Shown: positions 13,922 to 21,753, counted from the first letter of the stretch. The stretch is 21,753 nucleotides of DNA from Candidatus Heimdallarchaeota archaeon AB_125 (GCA_001940755.1 MEHH01000013.1:1-21753); one strand, 5' to 3'. The notes: generated by a model not told the origin, from the letters alone. Translations and numbers: made by a program.

Positions 13922-14557
13922 ATGTCAGAAGAAGCAGAAGAAAAAACTGAAGAAGAAATACTATTAATCCCTAGAGATACCTATCTAGTTTCAGGTATTC
14001 ACATTGGGACTAGTGTTTGCACTAAATTTATGGAACCCTTCAAGTACCGAGTAAGAAATGATGGTATATACGTTTTGGACGTAAATATAACAGATGAGAG
14101 AATTCGTACTGCCGCGAAATTTATATCTCGTTTTGAACCATCAAAAGTAGCAGTATTTGCTACAAGACAATATGCTTCAGTTCCAAGTACAAAAATGGCA
14201 AGATTAGCAGGATTTAAAGCTATCCCAGGTAGATTTATACCAGGAACTTTGACCAATCCTTCATATGAGGGTTATATTGAACCTGACGTTGTTATTCTAA
14301 CTGATCCCAGAGCTGATAAACAAGCATTAACAGAAGCTGCTTCTAGAGGAATTCCTATTGTTGCTCTTTGTGATACAGATAATGCAACAAATCATGTTGA
14401 TTTAGTAATTCCTGTAAATAACAAGGGTCGTAAATCTCTTGCACAAGTATATTATTTACTAACAAGGGAAATACTTCGAGCTAGAGGAGAATTGGGAGAA
14501 ACTGAAGATTTACCAGAATCCGTTGATGACTTTGCTTTCAAATTATTGAGAGAATAA
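13922..14557 (+). CDS. rps2: 30S ribosomal protein uS2
   Basis: The archaeal/eukaryotic form of S2 sits on the small subunit near the head and platform. At 211 residues it has the usual archaeal length and markers: LVSGIHIGTSVCTKFMEPF, GIYVLDVNITDERI, ATRQYASVPSTKMARLAGFKAIPGRFIPGTLTNP, LTDPRADKQALTEAA, IPIVALCDTDNATNHVDLVIPVNNKGRKSL, and a terminal helix. The extra N-terminal acidic segment (MSEEAEEKTEEEI) is an extension often seen in archaea. The start ATG 13922 is fixed by the GAGG SD. The gene lies in the conserved archaeal rpoN-rps2-mvk-ipk order. Confidence 0.97.
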   Translation: MSEEAEEKTEEEILLIPRDTYLVSGIHIGTSVCTKFMEPFKYRVRNDGIYVLDVNITDERIRTAAKFISRFEPSKVAVFATRQYASVPSTKMARLAGFKAIPGRFIPGTLTNPSYEGYIEPDVVILTDPRADKQALTEAASRGIPIVALCDTDNATNHVDLVIPVNNKGRKSLAQVYYLLTREILRARGELGETEDLPESVDDFAFKLLRE

Positions 14558-14616
14558 TCAACACTTTTCTTATTATTTTTGAAAAAGATTTTAATCTTTA
14601 ACTCATATCTGTGTTT

Positions 14617-15588
14617 ATGGATGTGAATACAACGGAATTCTCAGCACCTGGAAAAATAATCCTTTTTGGAGAACATGCTGTAGTGTATGATCATCCTGCA
14701 ATTGCAGTTGCAATTGATTTAAGAGCCAAAAGCTCTGTTTCTGATTCTTTGAAGCAGATATCCACAATATCAGTTCCAGATTTTCTCCCAAAAAAACAAT
14801 TCATGTTAAATCAAACTCCATTACCTCAAAATCTTACAGCTTTAAAATTCATAATTGATTCCTTTCTTGAAAATTCTGAGCAAAGCAAGAATTTTGATAT
14901 TGAAATTACATCACAAATCCCACCATCTGTTGGTTTAGGCTCAAGTGCTGCAGTATCAGTAGCTCTTGTAGCTAGTTTATCTAGCTCTCTTGGGAATCCA
15001 TTAAACTTGGAAGATATATTCAAACTAGCACATGAATCTGAAAAAATCATTCATAGTGTTCCTTCAGGGATTGATACTGCTATTTCTACATATGGGGGAG
15101 GAATTTTTTATGAAAGAGGTGTAACTAGAGAATTACCATTTGATTTCTCTTCTGCATATGTGGTTATTATTAACAGCTTAGTACGAAGGAATACAAAGGA
15201 CATTGTGGAGGAAGTAAAGAGGAAGTATGAGAAATATCCAGATTCAATCAAAGATATTTTCAATAGTATTCATAGTATTGTGATTGAAGCTGAAAAAGCT
15301 TTGATTAATGATGATATAATAGAAATCGGGAAACTAATGTCTTCAAATCATAAATTGTTAAAAGATCTGGGTGTTAGTCATGATTATTTAGATATGATTG
15401 TTAATGTTCTAGATGAGAAAGGGGCACTAGGTAGTAAACTCACTGGAGCTGGTGGAGGCGGTTGTGTAATATCACTGTTTGATGATATTACTAAAGTAAA
15501 AGAAGCTATAGAGATAATGAAAGAAAAGAATTTTCAAGCTTTTATTTCAAATTTTACAGTAGATGGTGTAAGGAATGAATCGAATTAG
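14617..15588 (+). CDS. mvk: Mevalonate kinase
   Basis: This GHMP-family kinase phosphorylates mevalonate with ATP on the way to isopentenyl diphosphate for archaeal lipids. Motifs in order (numbering from GTG 14611): substrate motif SAPGKIILFGEHAVVYDHPA near residues 11-30, ATP-binding PPSVGLGSSAA at about 104-114, PSGIDTAIS with catalytic Asp at about 155, and GAGGGGCV at about 279-286. The frame opens at GTG 14611, but a TATA-like GATTTTAATC (about 14587-14596) points to a leaderless mRNA at ATG 14617. It overlaps the next gene by 14 bases, so both enzymes of the pathway are likely translationally coupled. Confidence 0.95.
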   Translation: MDVNTTEFSAPGKIILFGEHAVVYDHPAIAVAIDLRAKSSVSDSLKQISTISVPDFLPKKQFMLNQTPLPQNLTALKFIIDSFLENSEQSKNFDIEITSQIPPSVGLGSSAAVSVALVASLSSSLGNPLNLEDIFKLAHESEKIIHSVPSGIDTAISTYGGGIFYERGVTRELPFDFSSAYVVIINSLVRRNTKDIVEEVKRKYEKYPDSIKDIFNSIHSIVIEAEKALINDDIIEIGKLMSSNHKLLKDLGVSHDYLDMIVNVLDEKGALGSKLTGAGGGGCVISLFDDITKVKEAIEIMKEKNFQAFISNFTVDGVRNESN

Positions 15589-16381
15589 TGTAGATATTAT
15601 AAAATTGGGTGGATCTATTATTACTGATAAATCATCTTATTGCAAGATTAGAAGAGAGAACTTATCAGAAATATGCAAACAACTTGAGAATTTGAGCAAC
15701 CCCTATATTATTGTTCATGGAGCAGGATCTTTTGGACATATAATAGCAGAAAAACATTCTATTCAAGATGGTTTTGAAGATAGAAATCAATTGGATGGAA
15801 TTGTTAAAATCAGACAAGATATGACATCCCTTACTCAAGAAGTAGTATCATGTTTAGTGGAAAACAATGTTAAAGCAATAGGATTTCAAACTAGCGCATT
15901 AGCTTTTATAGAGGGTGCTGAAGTCTTATACTTTCTTAATCCCATTAAAAAATCTCTATCCTTAGGTATATGTCCTGTTTTATCTGGTGATGTTTTATTC
16001 ACAGAAAACGACGGATTTACTATTCATAGTGGAGACTCAATTATTGATCATTTTGTTAGAGATTTCAATGTCAATCAAGTTATCTTTCTAACTGATGTTG
16101 ACGGATTATTTGAAAAGGATGATAATGAAGAAACAGGGAAACTTGTGAGAAAATTAACTTACAATGAATTTAAGGATTTTAAGGTAGAAGAGCTCCAAAG
16201 CGATGTTATTGATGTTACAGGTTCAATGAAAGGAAAAGTTGATGAAATCAGTACATTGCTGAAGGATGTAGAGAAGGTAGTTATTCTAAATGGACTTTTT
16301 CCCGAAAGGCTCGGACTTGTTCTGAAAAATGAAGATGTGATATGTACAACCATTTTTGGTGAAAACTCTACTCAAAGATAA
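15575..16381 (+). CDS. ipk: Isopentenyl phosphate kinase
   Basis: IPK converts isopentenyl phosphate to isopentenyl diphosphate, the last step of the archaeal alternative mevalonate route. It belongs to the amino acid kinase family. The 268-residue protein shows KLGGSIITDK (10-19), HGAGSFGH (48-55, with the catalytic His at 55), the VLSGD region, FLTDVDGLF, and the lysine-bearing VTGSMKGK nucleotide motif. Its ATG at 15575 lies inside the end of mvk (14-base overlap in a different frame), strongly implying one transcript. It ends two bases before the TATA-like box of the eL8 operon. Confidence 0.94.
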   Translation: MNRISVDIIKLGGSIITDKSSYCKIRRENLSEICKQLENLSNPYIIVHGAGSFGHIIAEKHSIQDGFEDRNQLDGIVKIRQDMTSLTQEVVSCLVENNVKAIGFQTSALAFIEGAEVLYFLNPIKKSLSLGICPVLSGDVLFTENDGFTIHSGDSIIDHFVRDFNVNQVIFLTDVDGLFEKDDNEETGKLVRKLTYNEFKDFKVEELQSDVIDVTGSMKGKVDEISTLLKDVEKVVILNGLFPERLGLVLKNEDVICTTIFGENSTQR

Positions 16382-16383
16382 GT

Positions 16384-16392
16384 CTTTTAAAC
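16384..16392 (+). promoter_or_regulatory. TATA box of the eL8-eS28-eL24 operon
   Basis: CTTTTAAAC just after the ipk stop. A start 25-27 bases downstream falls near 16411-16413, exactly where the kink-turn element begins, so the structured leader would occupy the very 5' end of the mRNA. Confidence 0.55.
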
Positions 16393-16411
16393 TAAACTTT
16401 GTTGTGTTTCA

Positions 16412-16449
16412 TACCTAATGACGGCACAATTATCTGTGTGCCTGAGGTG
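16412..16449 (+). promoter_or_regulatory. Kink-turn element sequestering the Shine-Dalgarno of the L7Ae (eL8) gene
   Basis: The leader folds as: stem TACC (16412-16415) with GGTG (16446-16449); a bulge TAAT; tandem sheared pairs GA (16420-16421) with GA (16444-16445); a C-U mismatch (16422/16443); then a 6-bp stem GGCACA (16423-16428) with TGTGCC (16437-16442) and an 8-nt loop. This is the arrangement of a box C/D-type kink-turn. The SD GAGGTGA (16444-16450) is inside the element and its core GGTG is paired. L7Ae protein is the classic kink-turn binder, so its own mRNA is an expected target. The bulge is 4 nt rather than the usual 3, and the C-stem is short. Confidence 0.7.
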
Positions 16450-16457
16450 AAAGAAAT

Positions 16458-16817
16458 ATGTACAAAAAATTTGATATTCCTGATGAAGTTGTTAAAGAAT
16501 CTTTGAACATCTTAGAAACTTCTTCTAAAACTGGAAAAATTAGAAAAGGAACTAATGAAGTTACAAAAGCAATTGAGAGAAAACATGCTTTGATCGTATT
16601 TATTGCTGAAGATGTAGACCCACCTGAAATAGTTATGCACTTACCTCTTCTTTGTGAAGAAAATGACATTGTTTATACTTATGTTTCAACAAAAGATGAA
16701 CTAGGGCAAGCTGCTGGTTTGAAAGTAGGTTCTGCTTCTATAGCTGTTGTAGATGGCGGTGAAGCAAAACAATCTATCAAAGGTTTGAGTAACAAATTGA
16801 AGGAACTCAAGAAATAA
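16458..16817 (+). CDS. rpl7ae: Ribosomal protein eL8 / L7Ae kink-turn-binding protein
   Basis: L7Ae is a shared component of the archaeal large ribosomal subunit, box C/D and H/ACA ribonucleoproteins and RNase P, binding kink-turns. The 119 residues include TGKIRKGTNEVTKAIERK (RNA-contact helix; NE and K/R residues), the core ALIVFIAEDVDPPEIVMHLPLLCEENDI, and the terminal DELGQAAGLKVGSASIAVVD. Length is typical. ATG 16458 has a strong SD (GAGGTGA) 7 bases upstream, embedded in the kink-turn described separately. It heads the conserved L7Ae-S28e-L24e operon. Confidence 0.97.
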   Translation: MYKKFDIPDEVVKESLNILETSSKTGKIRKGTNEVTKAIERKHALIVFIAEDVDPPEIVMHLPLLCEENDIVYTYVSTKDELGQAAGLKVGSASIAVVDGGEAKQSIKGLSNKLKELKK

Positions 16818-16831
16818 GCTAGGTGAAAAAA

Positions 16832-17053
16832 ATGAGCGGACGAGATGAAGTAGATGCAACTCCTGCTGAAGTTATTCAAGTACTAGCAAGAACTGGAAGT
16901 GTTGGGGAAGTTACCCAAGCAAGAGTTAAGGTTCTTGAAGGTAGAGATAAAAACAGAATCCTAACACGAAATCTCAAAGGACCTGTTAGAAAAGGAGATG
17001 TCATCATGCTCAGAGAAACAGAAAGAGAAGCTAAAAAGATACGTAGAAGGTAA
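16832..17053 (+). CDS. rps28e: Ribosomal protein eS28
   Basis: This small OB-fold protein of the 30S subunit sits near the mRNA exit/E site. From ATG 16832 it has 73 residues: TPAEVIQVLARTGSVGEVTQARVKVLEGRDKNRILTRNLKGPVRKGDVIMLRETEREAKKIRRR, which is essentially the family consensus. The frame is open from GTG 16823, but that GTG is part of the SD (AGGTGA, 16820-16825), so ATG 16832 is the start. It is 14 bases after the eL8 gene in the same operon. Confidence 0.96.
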   Translation: MSGRDEVDATPAEVIQVLARTGSVGEVTQARVKVLEGRDKNRILTRNLKGPVRKGDVIMLRETEREAKKIRRR

Positions 17054-17063
17054 GTGATAGACA

Positions 17064-17252
17064 ATGCCAAGAACACAAAAATGCTCATACTGTGGAAAAG
17101 AAATAGAACCTGGCTGTGGTATGCTCTTTGTTCAAAGAACAGGATCAGTACTCTATTTCTGTACAAATAAATGCAAAAAATCTCAACTAGTTCTTAAGAG
17201 AGATCCAAAGAAACTAAAATGGACAGAGAGATACGAAAGGAAAATTATGTAA
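17064..17252 (+). CDS. rpl24e: Ribosomal protein eL24
   Basis: This large-subunit zinc protein of 62 residues has the first zinc pair C7/C10 (CSYCGKEIEPGCG), the second pair C33/C37 (FCTNKCKKS), and the basic helix KRDPKKLKWTERY. It contains only the core domain, as usual for archaea. It lies 10 bases after eS28, the last gene of the operon. The region between genes contains only a weak SD (GTGAT), so coupling with eS28 translation is likely. Its stop codon lies in the loop of the terminator hairpin. Confidence 0.96.
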   Translation: MPRTQKCSYCGKEIEPGCGMLFVQRTGSVLYFCTNKCKKSQLVLKRDPKKLKWTERYERKIM

Positions 17253-17276
17253 TCCTTTCCTCATTACTCTTTTTTT
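17235..17276 (+). terminator. Terminator of the eL8-eS28-eL24 operon
   Basis: GAAAGGA (17235-17241) pairs perfectly with TCCTTTC (17253-17259) over an 11-nt loop that ends at the eL24 stop codon, followed by a run of seven T (17270-17276). Confidence 0.65.
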
Positions 17277-17368
17277 GAATTCTAAATAATTGCTAATCTT
17301 ATTTTGAGATATTATGGCTGAATCAATTAATTTTTATTATAACAATAGAATTTCGTTTCAAGAATAAG

Positions 17369-17827
17369 GTGTCTAAGTTGGAACGAGAATTTATTATGAT
17401 TAAACCTGATGGTGTTCAGAGAGGACTTGTTGGACAAGTAATCCAAAGAATTGAAAATGTGGGGTTCAAGATTATAGGACTAAAACTGATAATTGTCACA
17501 ATGGATCAAGCAGAAGAACATTATGCAATTCATAAAGGAAAACCCTTCTATGAAGGTTTGTTGGAGTACATAACAAGTGGACCAGTAGTTGCAATGGTAG
17601 TTGAAGGAAAAGACGCTGTTAAGATTACTAGAAAAATAGTAGGTGCTACAAATCCTGCAGATGCAGAACCCGGGTCTATTAGAGGTGATTATGCCCTAGA
17701 AATTGGAAGAAACATAATCCATGCTGGAGATACACCTGAAAATGCAATTGTGGAATACAAAATTTATTTTGATGAAACAGAATTTGCAAATTTCTCTAAA
17801 ATAGATGAAGAATGGTTATACGAGTAA
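17369..17827 (+). CDS. ndk: Nucleoside diphosphate kinase
   Basis: NDK transfers the gamma phosphate between nucleoside tri- and diphosphates through a phosphohistidine. The 152-residue protein matches the family from EREFIMIKPDGVQRGLVG to the C-terminus, with RGDYALEIGRNIIHAGDT carrying the catalytic H118. NIIHAGDT replaces the usual NIIHGSDS, a mild variant. The start is GTG 17369; a TATA-like TTTTTATTATAA (about 17331-17340) lies upstream, suggesting an almost leaderless mRNA separate from the ribosomal operon. Archaeal ndk commonly follows eL24 and precedes infB; infB is not present here. A T-rich stretch after the stop (17836-17853) probably ends both this transcript and the convergent one. 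Confidence 0.95.
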   Translation: MSKLEREFIMIKPDGVQRGLVGQVIQRIENVGFKIIGLKLIIVTMDQAEEHYAIHKGKPFYEGLLEYITSGPVVAMVVEGKDAVKITRKIVGATNPADAEPGSIRGDYALEIGRNIIHAGDTPENAIVEYKIYFDETEFANFSKIDEEWLYE

Positions 17828-17855
17828 CCTTCTGATTTGTTTTTAATTTTCTTTA

Positions 17856-18626
17856 CTATTCTTCTATAAAGTATTTATAAAAAATATCTCCAAGCCATTT
17901 ATCTATCTCATGAAATTCATTAGCTTCTGATATTTTACATAATCTGGTTATTTCGTGGAAAAGAATATCTGATGTTATTGCTGGAAAAAATGGCATTGAT
18001 TTAATATATTTGCGGAGCTGTTTATTATTAATCATTGTGTTGTCATAATTCTCAAAACTTTGAAGAAAAAGGTAATGATTGGCAAATTTAATGATCTCTT
18101 TTGGTTCAACTATTATTTGTCCTTGCTTTTTTCTCGGTTTTCCCCAGAATTCTATTGCTTTGTCTAATCTTCTAATAATCTGGTTTCTTAAATTTCTCAA
18201 TAATTCAAAACGAGTATCAAGTGAAATTGCATTGAGTTTTTTAATAATAGTCTGCAACTGTTCATTCCATTCATAATCCCATTCATATTCATCTAACTGA
18301 ATGAAAAATAAATCATCATAATCTTCAATAGGATTGATTATCCATTGAAGTCCTTCAATGAAATCTGTATGATGATTATGCAAATTTAAGTCCATAGTAT
18401 AAAATAACTCATTTAGATATTGTAATCCAATAATGGAAGTAATTTGGGTATGTAAATCGTAAAGCTCACTTGATTCTTCAGCATCAACAAAAGCTACAGC
18501 ATATTCTTCATTAATTGAATTATCTAGTTCTCTGATTTCTTTCTGGATTTTTTCTCTTAGATCACTTAATTCTTGATAAGATGGATATTCAAGATGGTTA
18601 TTCTTTATTGTGTTATTCTTACTCAT
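17856..18626 (-). CDS. Unrecognised acidic helical protein (256 aa)
   Basis: No family is recognised. The protein begins with a polar stretch and a predicted helix (YQELSDLREKIQKEIRELDNSI). A markedly acidic and aromatic central segment follows at about 100-122 (EDYDDLFF, DEYEWDYEWNEQ), then a basic helix (LLRNLRNQIIRRLDKAIEFWG) and a C-terminal helical half ending DIFYKYFIEE. There is no signal peptide or membrane helix. ATG 18626 follows a TATA-like GTTTATATATC (18652-18662), giving a nearly leaderless mRNA. It is divergent from the large unknown gene at 18803 across a 176-base spacer, and convergent with ndk. The acidic/basic split suggests protein-protein or nucleic-acid contact, but no function can be given. 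Confidence 0.65.
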   Translation of the reverse strand: MSKNNTIKNNHLEYPSYQELSDLREKIQKEIRELDNSINEEYAVAFVDAEESSELYDLHTQITSIIGLQYLNELFYTMDLNLHNHHTDFIEGLQWIINPIEDYDDLFFIQLDEYEWDYEWNEQLQTIIKKLNAISLDTRFELLRNLRNQIIRRLDKAIEFWGKPRKKQGQIIVEPKEIIKFANHYLFLQSFENYDNTMINNKQLRKYIKSMPFFPAITSDILFHEITRLCKISEANEFHEIDKWLGDIFYKYFIEE

Positions 18627-18802
18627 TACTACCAGTATTTAATCTTTAAATTGATATATAAACTGATAAATTTCTGATTCTATATTCAATCATTGCAAAG
18701 AAACATTTTATTAGTTTTTTTATCTTGTTTAAATATCATTTTTCGTATAATTATAGTGAACAAATTGTTTCTGATAAACGAAAATAGTATGTGATTACAA
18801 AC

Positions 18803-21745
18803 ATGACAGAGATTCTTAACGTAAATAAAAACAAAAAACAAGAAATTGAAGAAATGAAATCAGAAATTCAAGATGAACTAAAAAAAATAAAAGAAATTCA
18901 AAAATCACTTCAAAAGCTTTCTAAACATACAGATTCTGATGAAGAAATCTCTAGAAAAACAAAGAGTAGTGAATCATTTCCAAACAGACAGCAATCAAAT
19001 GACATTATAGAACATAAAACACCATTTACTCTTCATAAATCACTAGAACTAGTTTCATATTCAAAGAGAAACACTATTGATGGTTCAAGTGTTTCCATCT
19101 TCAATAAAGAGATAGTAGATATTCTTTCTTTGAGAAAAAATTCTTCCTTTGAAGATTTAATAGCTGCACTTAGTAAATTAATTACTGAAAACAAAATCAT
19201 TCCAAATCCAATAAATAAGAAATTATCAAGAAATACACTTCAGGAATACATTTTACAACTGTCAGAACCCTTGGAATTACCATCTACTTTAAAGGAAAAA
19301 CTTTCTGAAATGTTTTTGTTATATTCAGCAACGTTTGGAAAGAAGCCAGTTGTTCATCCTAGTTTAAAGAAGGTGTTAAATTATTTACATGAAGATAATT
19401 TAGCATGTGGTATAAATTATGCAAAAAGTGTTCAAGGATTTGATCATATGATTCTAAATGTGGAGTATGGCGATGGTTTTCAAAAGTTAAAGCTAATCAA
19501 CCCGATAGAACTAAAATACAGATTTAAAAATCATTTATCATGGCAAGTTCCTTCACAGGCAAATACTCCAAAAATCATTGTACAATCTATCAAGAAAATA
19601 CTAAAAGAAACACAAGAAATTGGTGCGTATACTATAGATAATTCTGAAAATTTAACGCCTAACTTGAATTCAAGCTTTGGAAGGTTTATATCTGAAACTC
19701 GAGGGAATGGTGCAATCATCAAGATGGATCAATGGGGAAATCAGATGGATGAAATTGCCAAAATTTGGAAATCATTACCTATTAACTCAGGAAAAAATTT
19801 TCCCTTAGATGAAATAGTACCTCAATCTGGTGGAAAAAAACTTAAAACCTATTTACAGGAGCTTATGATTGAACAATTCAAATTAGAAGCCCTAGCGGAA
19901 AGTGAATTTATAGTGAATTTTAATGGAAATCCTCTAGGTAGTTACTCAGTATTTCCCTTAATGGAATGGAAATTTAGCTTTATAACAGATTCTAAAATTT
20001 GTGATAAAGTGATTAAAGGGAAGGATTTCAGGGTCTTTGAGAAGTTAAAAAGTGGTAACAAAATAAAAATATCTCACCCTAATTTTCCAAGAGATTTAGA
20101 AGTTACCAAGTATTTTACATTTCCACTTATAGAAAATAAGGAATTTATGAGATTTCTGCAATTTGATCCCCGAGATTATCGAATTTACATATCAGACAAA
20201 ACTGATGAAATTATTAGCAGTGATAAGGGATTTATTATCTGTTCTCAGAATAAATTTGCAACTTTTAAACAATTTTTGTGTGGTGAAATAAAGACACGAT
20301 TTGTAAATGATATAAGAGATAATTTGAAAATTTATGGTTGGAAAGACATCGTTACTAATGATTTCAGATTTGAACATGATTTGATATTTATTACATCAAA
20401 TCCTATTCCAAGAGATTATTTTGATAAAGACTCTGGTGAGTATCGTTTTCATGATAATCTTCACAAATTAAAAGCTGATCATCATATTCTAGGTGTGGAT
20501 AATGTTAATTGTTTTGCTCTGAAACCTGATACTAATACAAGAGAACACATAATGAGTGAATGGTTTCAAACCTTAAACAATAGATTTCATAAGTGCGAAA
20601 CATCCCATACTCATGTCGAAACTGACTATGACTTGATTGATCCTTTTCTCGATTTTTCAAAATCCTATGGTCACAATATTCCTAATCCTGAATGGTGGGG
20701 TTATGGTGAATTAACACTAAATACTTTTGTTTCGTCTGGAAATTATGGAGTTGAGAAAGAATATTTAGATTCTTTAGAAGCACAATCAATTGATTTGATG
20801 GCAGATTTACCTATGCCCTATTCTCAAGGTATTGTACTCCAAAAATATGATATTTATTCAGAGTTTAAGAAATTATTAAGTCGTGATAGCGTTTATACAA
20901 TTAAAGATACAACATCTTCTCCATATAATTCTAAACGAAAAATCACAAATGAGATTAGAGCTGAATATCTAACAAGACAATCCTTTGATAGTATTTCAGA
21001 TGTAACCGAACTACTTGTAACACTTATCTATAGAAGTGATAATTCAAAGAAGATAATGCGGGAAGGAAAAGATATTCTCCTAATGGATTACACTGTAGAA
21101 GTACATAGAGATCAGATAAATTATTTTCCACTTATCAGAAAGTATGAAAATAAAACTACGCGTTTAAAGAGATATACATTCGAAATTCATACATCAAGCC
21201 CTCTTGTTCTCCAGTCAGTTATGAACAATTTGTGTGAATGTCCTTGGTTATCTGATGAGGGAAGACTTGATATTGTAAAAAGACATGATAGTTGGTTGGA
21301 AAGATTAGTTGATATTAATTCTTCATCAAGTAAGAAGAAAGCAATAAGTGTTTCCCTGAATGTTTCTGAGACTATATGGTTACTGATAGTTTCAATGAAA
21401 AATATGCATAAAATAGAGCAAGAGTTATTTGATAAGTTTCGTAGTAATTATTTCTATTTAAAATCTACAAATTTTCATAATGAAGCATTACTGCTTTGGC
21501 CTAAAAAATATGGAGAATTGAAAATAGAGAATTTTCGAAAAATATATTCATTTGGATTAATGGGGAGTTCAATGAAAAGATATAATCATCGAATTATTTA
21601 TGAGGTAATGAGTAATGAATTTAAACTCTTTGCGGATATGTTTTATAATAAGTGCATGCAATTATTAATGTATTCAGGTAACAAACCTTACTTAAAGTGG
21701 ATAAAGAATCTGATGGACGAGTTAGGTGACATTCTTTATCTATAA
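18803..21745 (+). CDS. Very large unrecognised protein with N-terminal coiled coil (~980 aa)
   Basis: This reading frame of about 980 residues has no family I can name. The N-terminus is a charged coiled coil (KNKKQEIEEMKSEIQDELKKI, about residues 10-47) followed by a Ser/Lys-rich linker. Several globular alpha/beta regions follow. Around residues 565-630 lie possible metal ligands (KADHHILG, then NRFHKCETSHTHVETDYD) and an aromatic NPEWWGYGEL. A CEC is near 815. I see no P-loop, helicase, nuclease, polymerase or methyltransferase motif, and no signal or membrane helix. The start is ATG 18803 or GTG 18791; the TATA-like TATAATTATAG (18744-18754) allows a short leader for either. It ends intact 8 bases before the window end. 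A large orphan next to another orphan suggests an accessory module. Confidence 0.7.
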   Translation: MTEILNVNKNKKQEIEEMKSEIQDELKKIKEIQKSLQKLSKHTDSDEEISRKTKSSESFPNRQQSNDIIEHKTPFTLHKSLELVSYSKRNTIDGSSVSIFNKEIVDILSLRKNSSFEDLIAALSKLITENKIIPNPINKKLSRNTLQEYILQLSEPLELPSTLKEKLSEMFLLYSATFGKKPVVHPSLKKVLNYLHEDNLACGINYAKSVQGFDHMILNVEYGDGFQKLKLINPIELKYRFKNHLSWQVPSQANTPKIIVQSIKKILKETQEIGAYTIDNSENLTPNLNSSFGRFISETRGNGAIIKMDQWGNQMDEIAKIWKSLPINSGKNFPLDEIVPQSGGKKLKTYLQELMIEQFKLEALAESEFIVNFNGNPLGSYSVFPLMEWKFSFITDSKICDKVIKGKDFRVFEKLKSGNKIKISHPNFPRDLEVTKYFTFPLIENKEFMRFLQFDPRDYRIYISDKTDEIISSDKGFIICSQNKFATFKQFLCGEIKTRFVNDIRDNLKIYGWKDIVTNDFRFEHDLIFITSNPIPRDYFDKDSGEYRFHDNLHKLKADHHILGVDNVNCFALKPDTNTREHIMSEWFQTLNNRFHKCETSHTHVETDYDLIDPFLDFSKSYGHNIPNPEWWGYGELTLNTFVSSGNYGVEKEYLDSLEAQSIDLMADLPMPYSQGIVLQKYDIYSEFKKLLSRDSVYTIKDTTSSPYNSKRKITNEIRAEYLTRQSFDSISDVTELLVTLIYRSDNSKKIMREGKDILLMDYTVEVHRDQINYFPLIRKYENKTTRLKRYTFEIHTSSPLVLQSVMNNLCECPWLSDEGRLDIVKRHDSWLERLVDINSSSSKKKAISVSLNVSETIWLLIVSMKNMHKIEQELFDKFRSNYFYLKSTNFHNEALLLWPKKYGELKIENFRKIYSFGLMGSSMKRYNHRIIYEVMSNEFKLFADMFYNKCMQLLMYSGNKPYLKWIKNLMDELGDILYL

Positions 21746-21753
21746 TAAGATTG

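Noticed and set aside
1..21753. CRISPR array, insertion sequence or integrase
   Set aside because: No regularly spaced repeats, transposase or recombinase motifs, or terminal inverted repeats with target duplications were seen on either strand.

Overview
This AT-rich window is archaeal. It carries eS28, eL24, eL8 (L7Ae) and archaeal-type uS2 ribosomal proteins, RNA polymerase subunit N, a histone-fold protein, a Tan1-type THUMP protein, geranylgeranyl-reductase-family and mevalonate kinase/isopentenyl phosphate kinase lipid genes, and an initiator tRNA with introns. Many genes have a TATA-like box about 25-30 bases before an ATG, which points to leaderless mRNAs; others carry Shine-Dalgarno (SD) sequences matching the archaeal anti-SD (GAGGTGA, AGGTGA, GAGGAG). 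The lineage could be Asgard-like, but nothing here proves that. No rRNA, transposase, integrase or CRISPR array was seen.

Left part (1-8.7 kb) is accessory. It holds a membrane protein, a stand-alone EutA-like chaperone tail to tail with a YwrD-type gamma-glutamyltransferase, an APH(3')-like kinase, and a secreted/membrane protein with a cytosolic zinc ribbon. Next come a decayed membrane-protein fragment, a TetR regulator sharing a perfect 17-bp palindrome with a divergent small gene, a possible small-RNA locus, a 59-aa protein whose TATA box lies in a palindrome, and an M28 peptidase with membrane segments inserted in its metal-binding core.

Middle part (8.7-12.3 kb) holds the initiator tRNA-Met(CAU) on the minus strand, with a 31-nt anticodon-loop intron and a D-loop enlarged by about 33 nt. 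It is followed by a four-helix membrane protein, a THUMP protein, a histone-fold gene with a clear terminator and a hairpin-rich leader, and a PLP aminotransferase.

Right part (12.4-17.8 kb) is conserved archaeal core: a geranylgeranyl-reductase-like flavoprotein, rpoN, rps2, mvk overlapping ipk, then L7Ae-S28e-L24e and ndk. Mvk and IPK belong to the archaeal mevalonate pathway and the reductase family saturates the resulting isoprenoids. The eL8 leader folds into a kink-turn that traps its own SD, predicting autoregulation by L7Ae.

The window ends (17.9-21.7 kb) with a divergent pair of unrecognised genes (256 and about 980 aa), the best candidate here for something undescribed.
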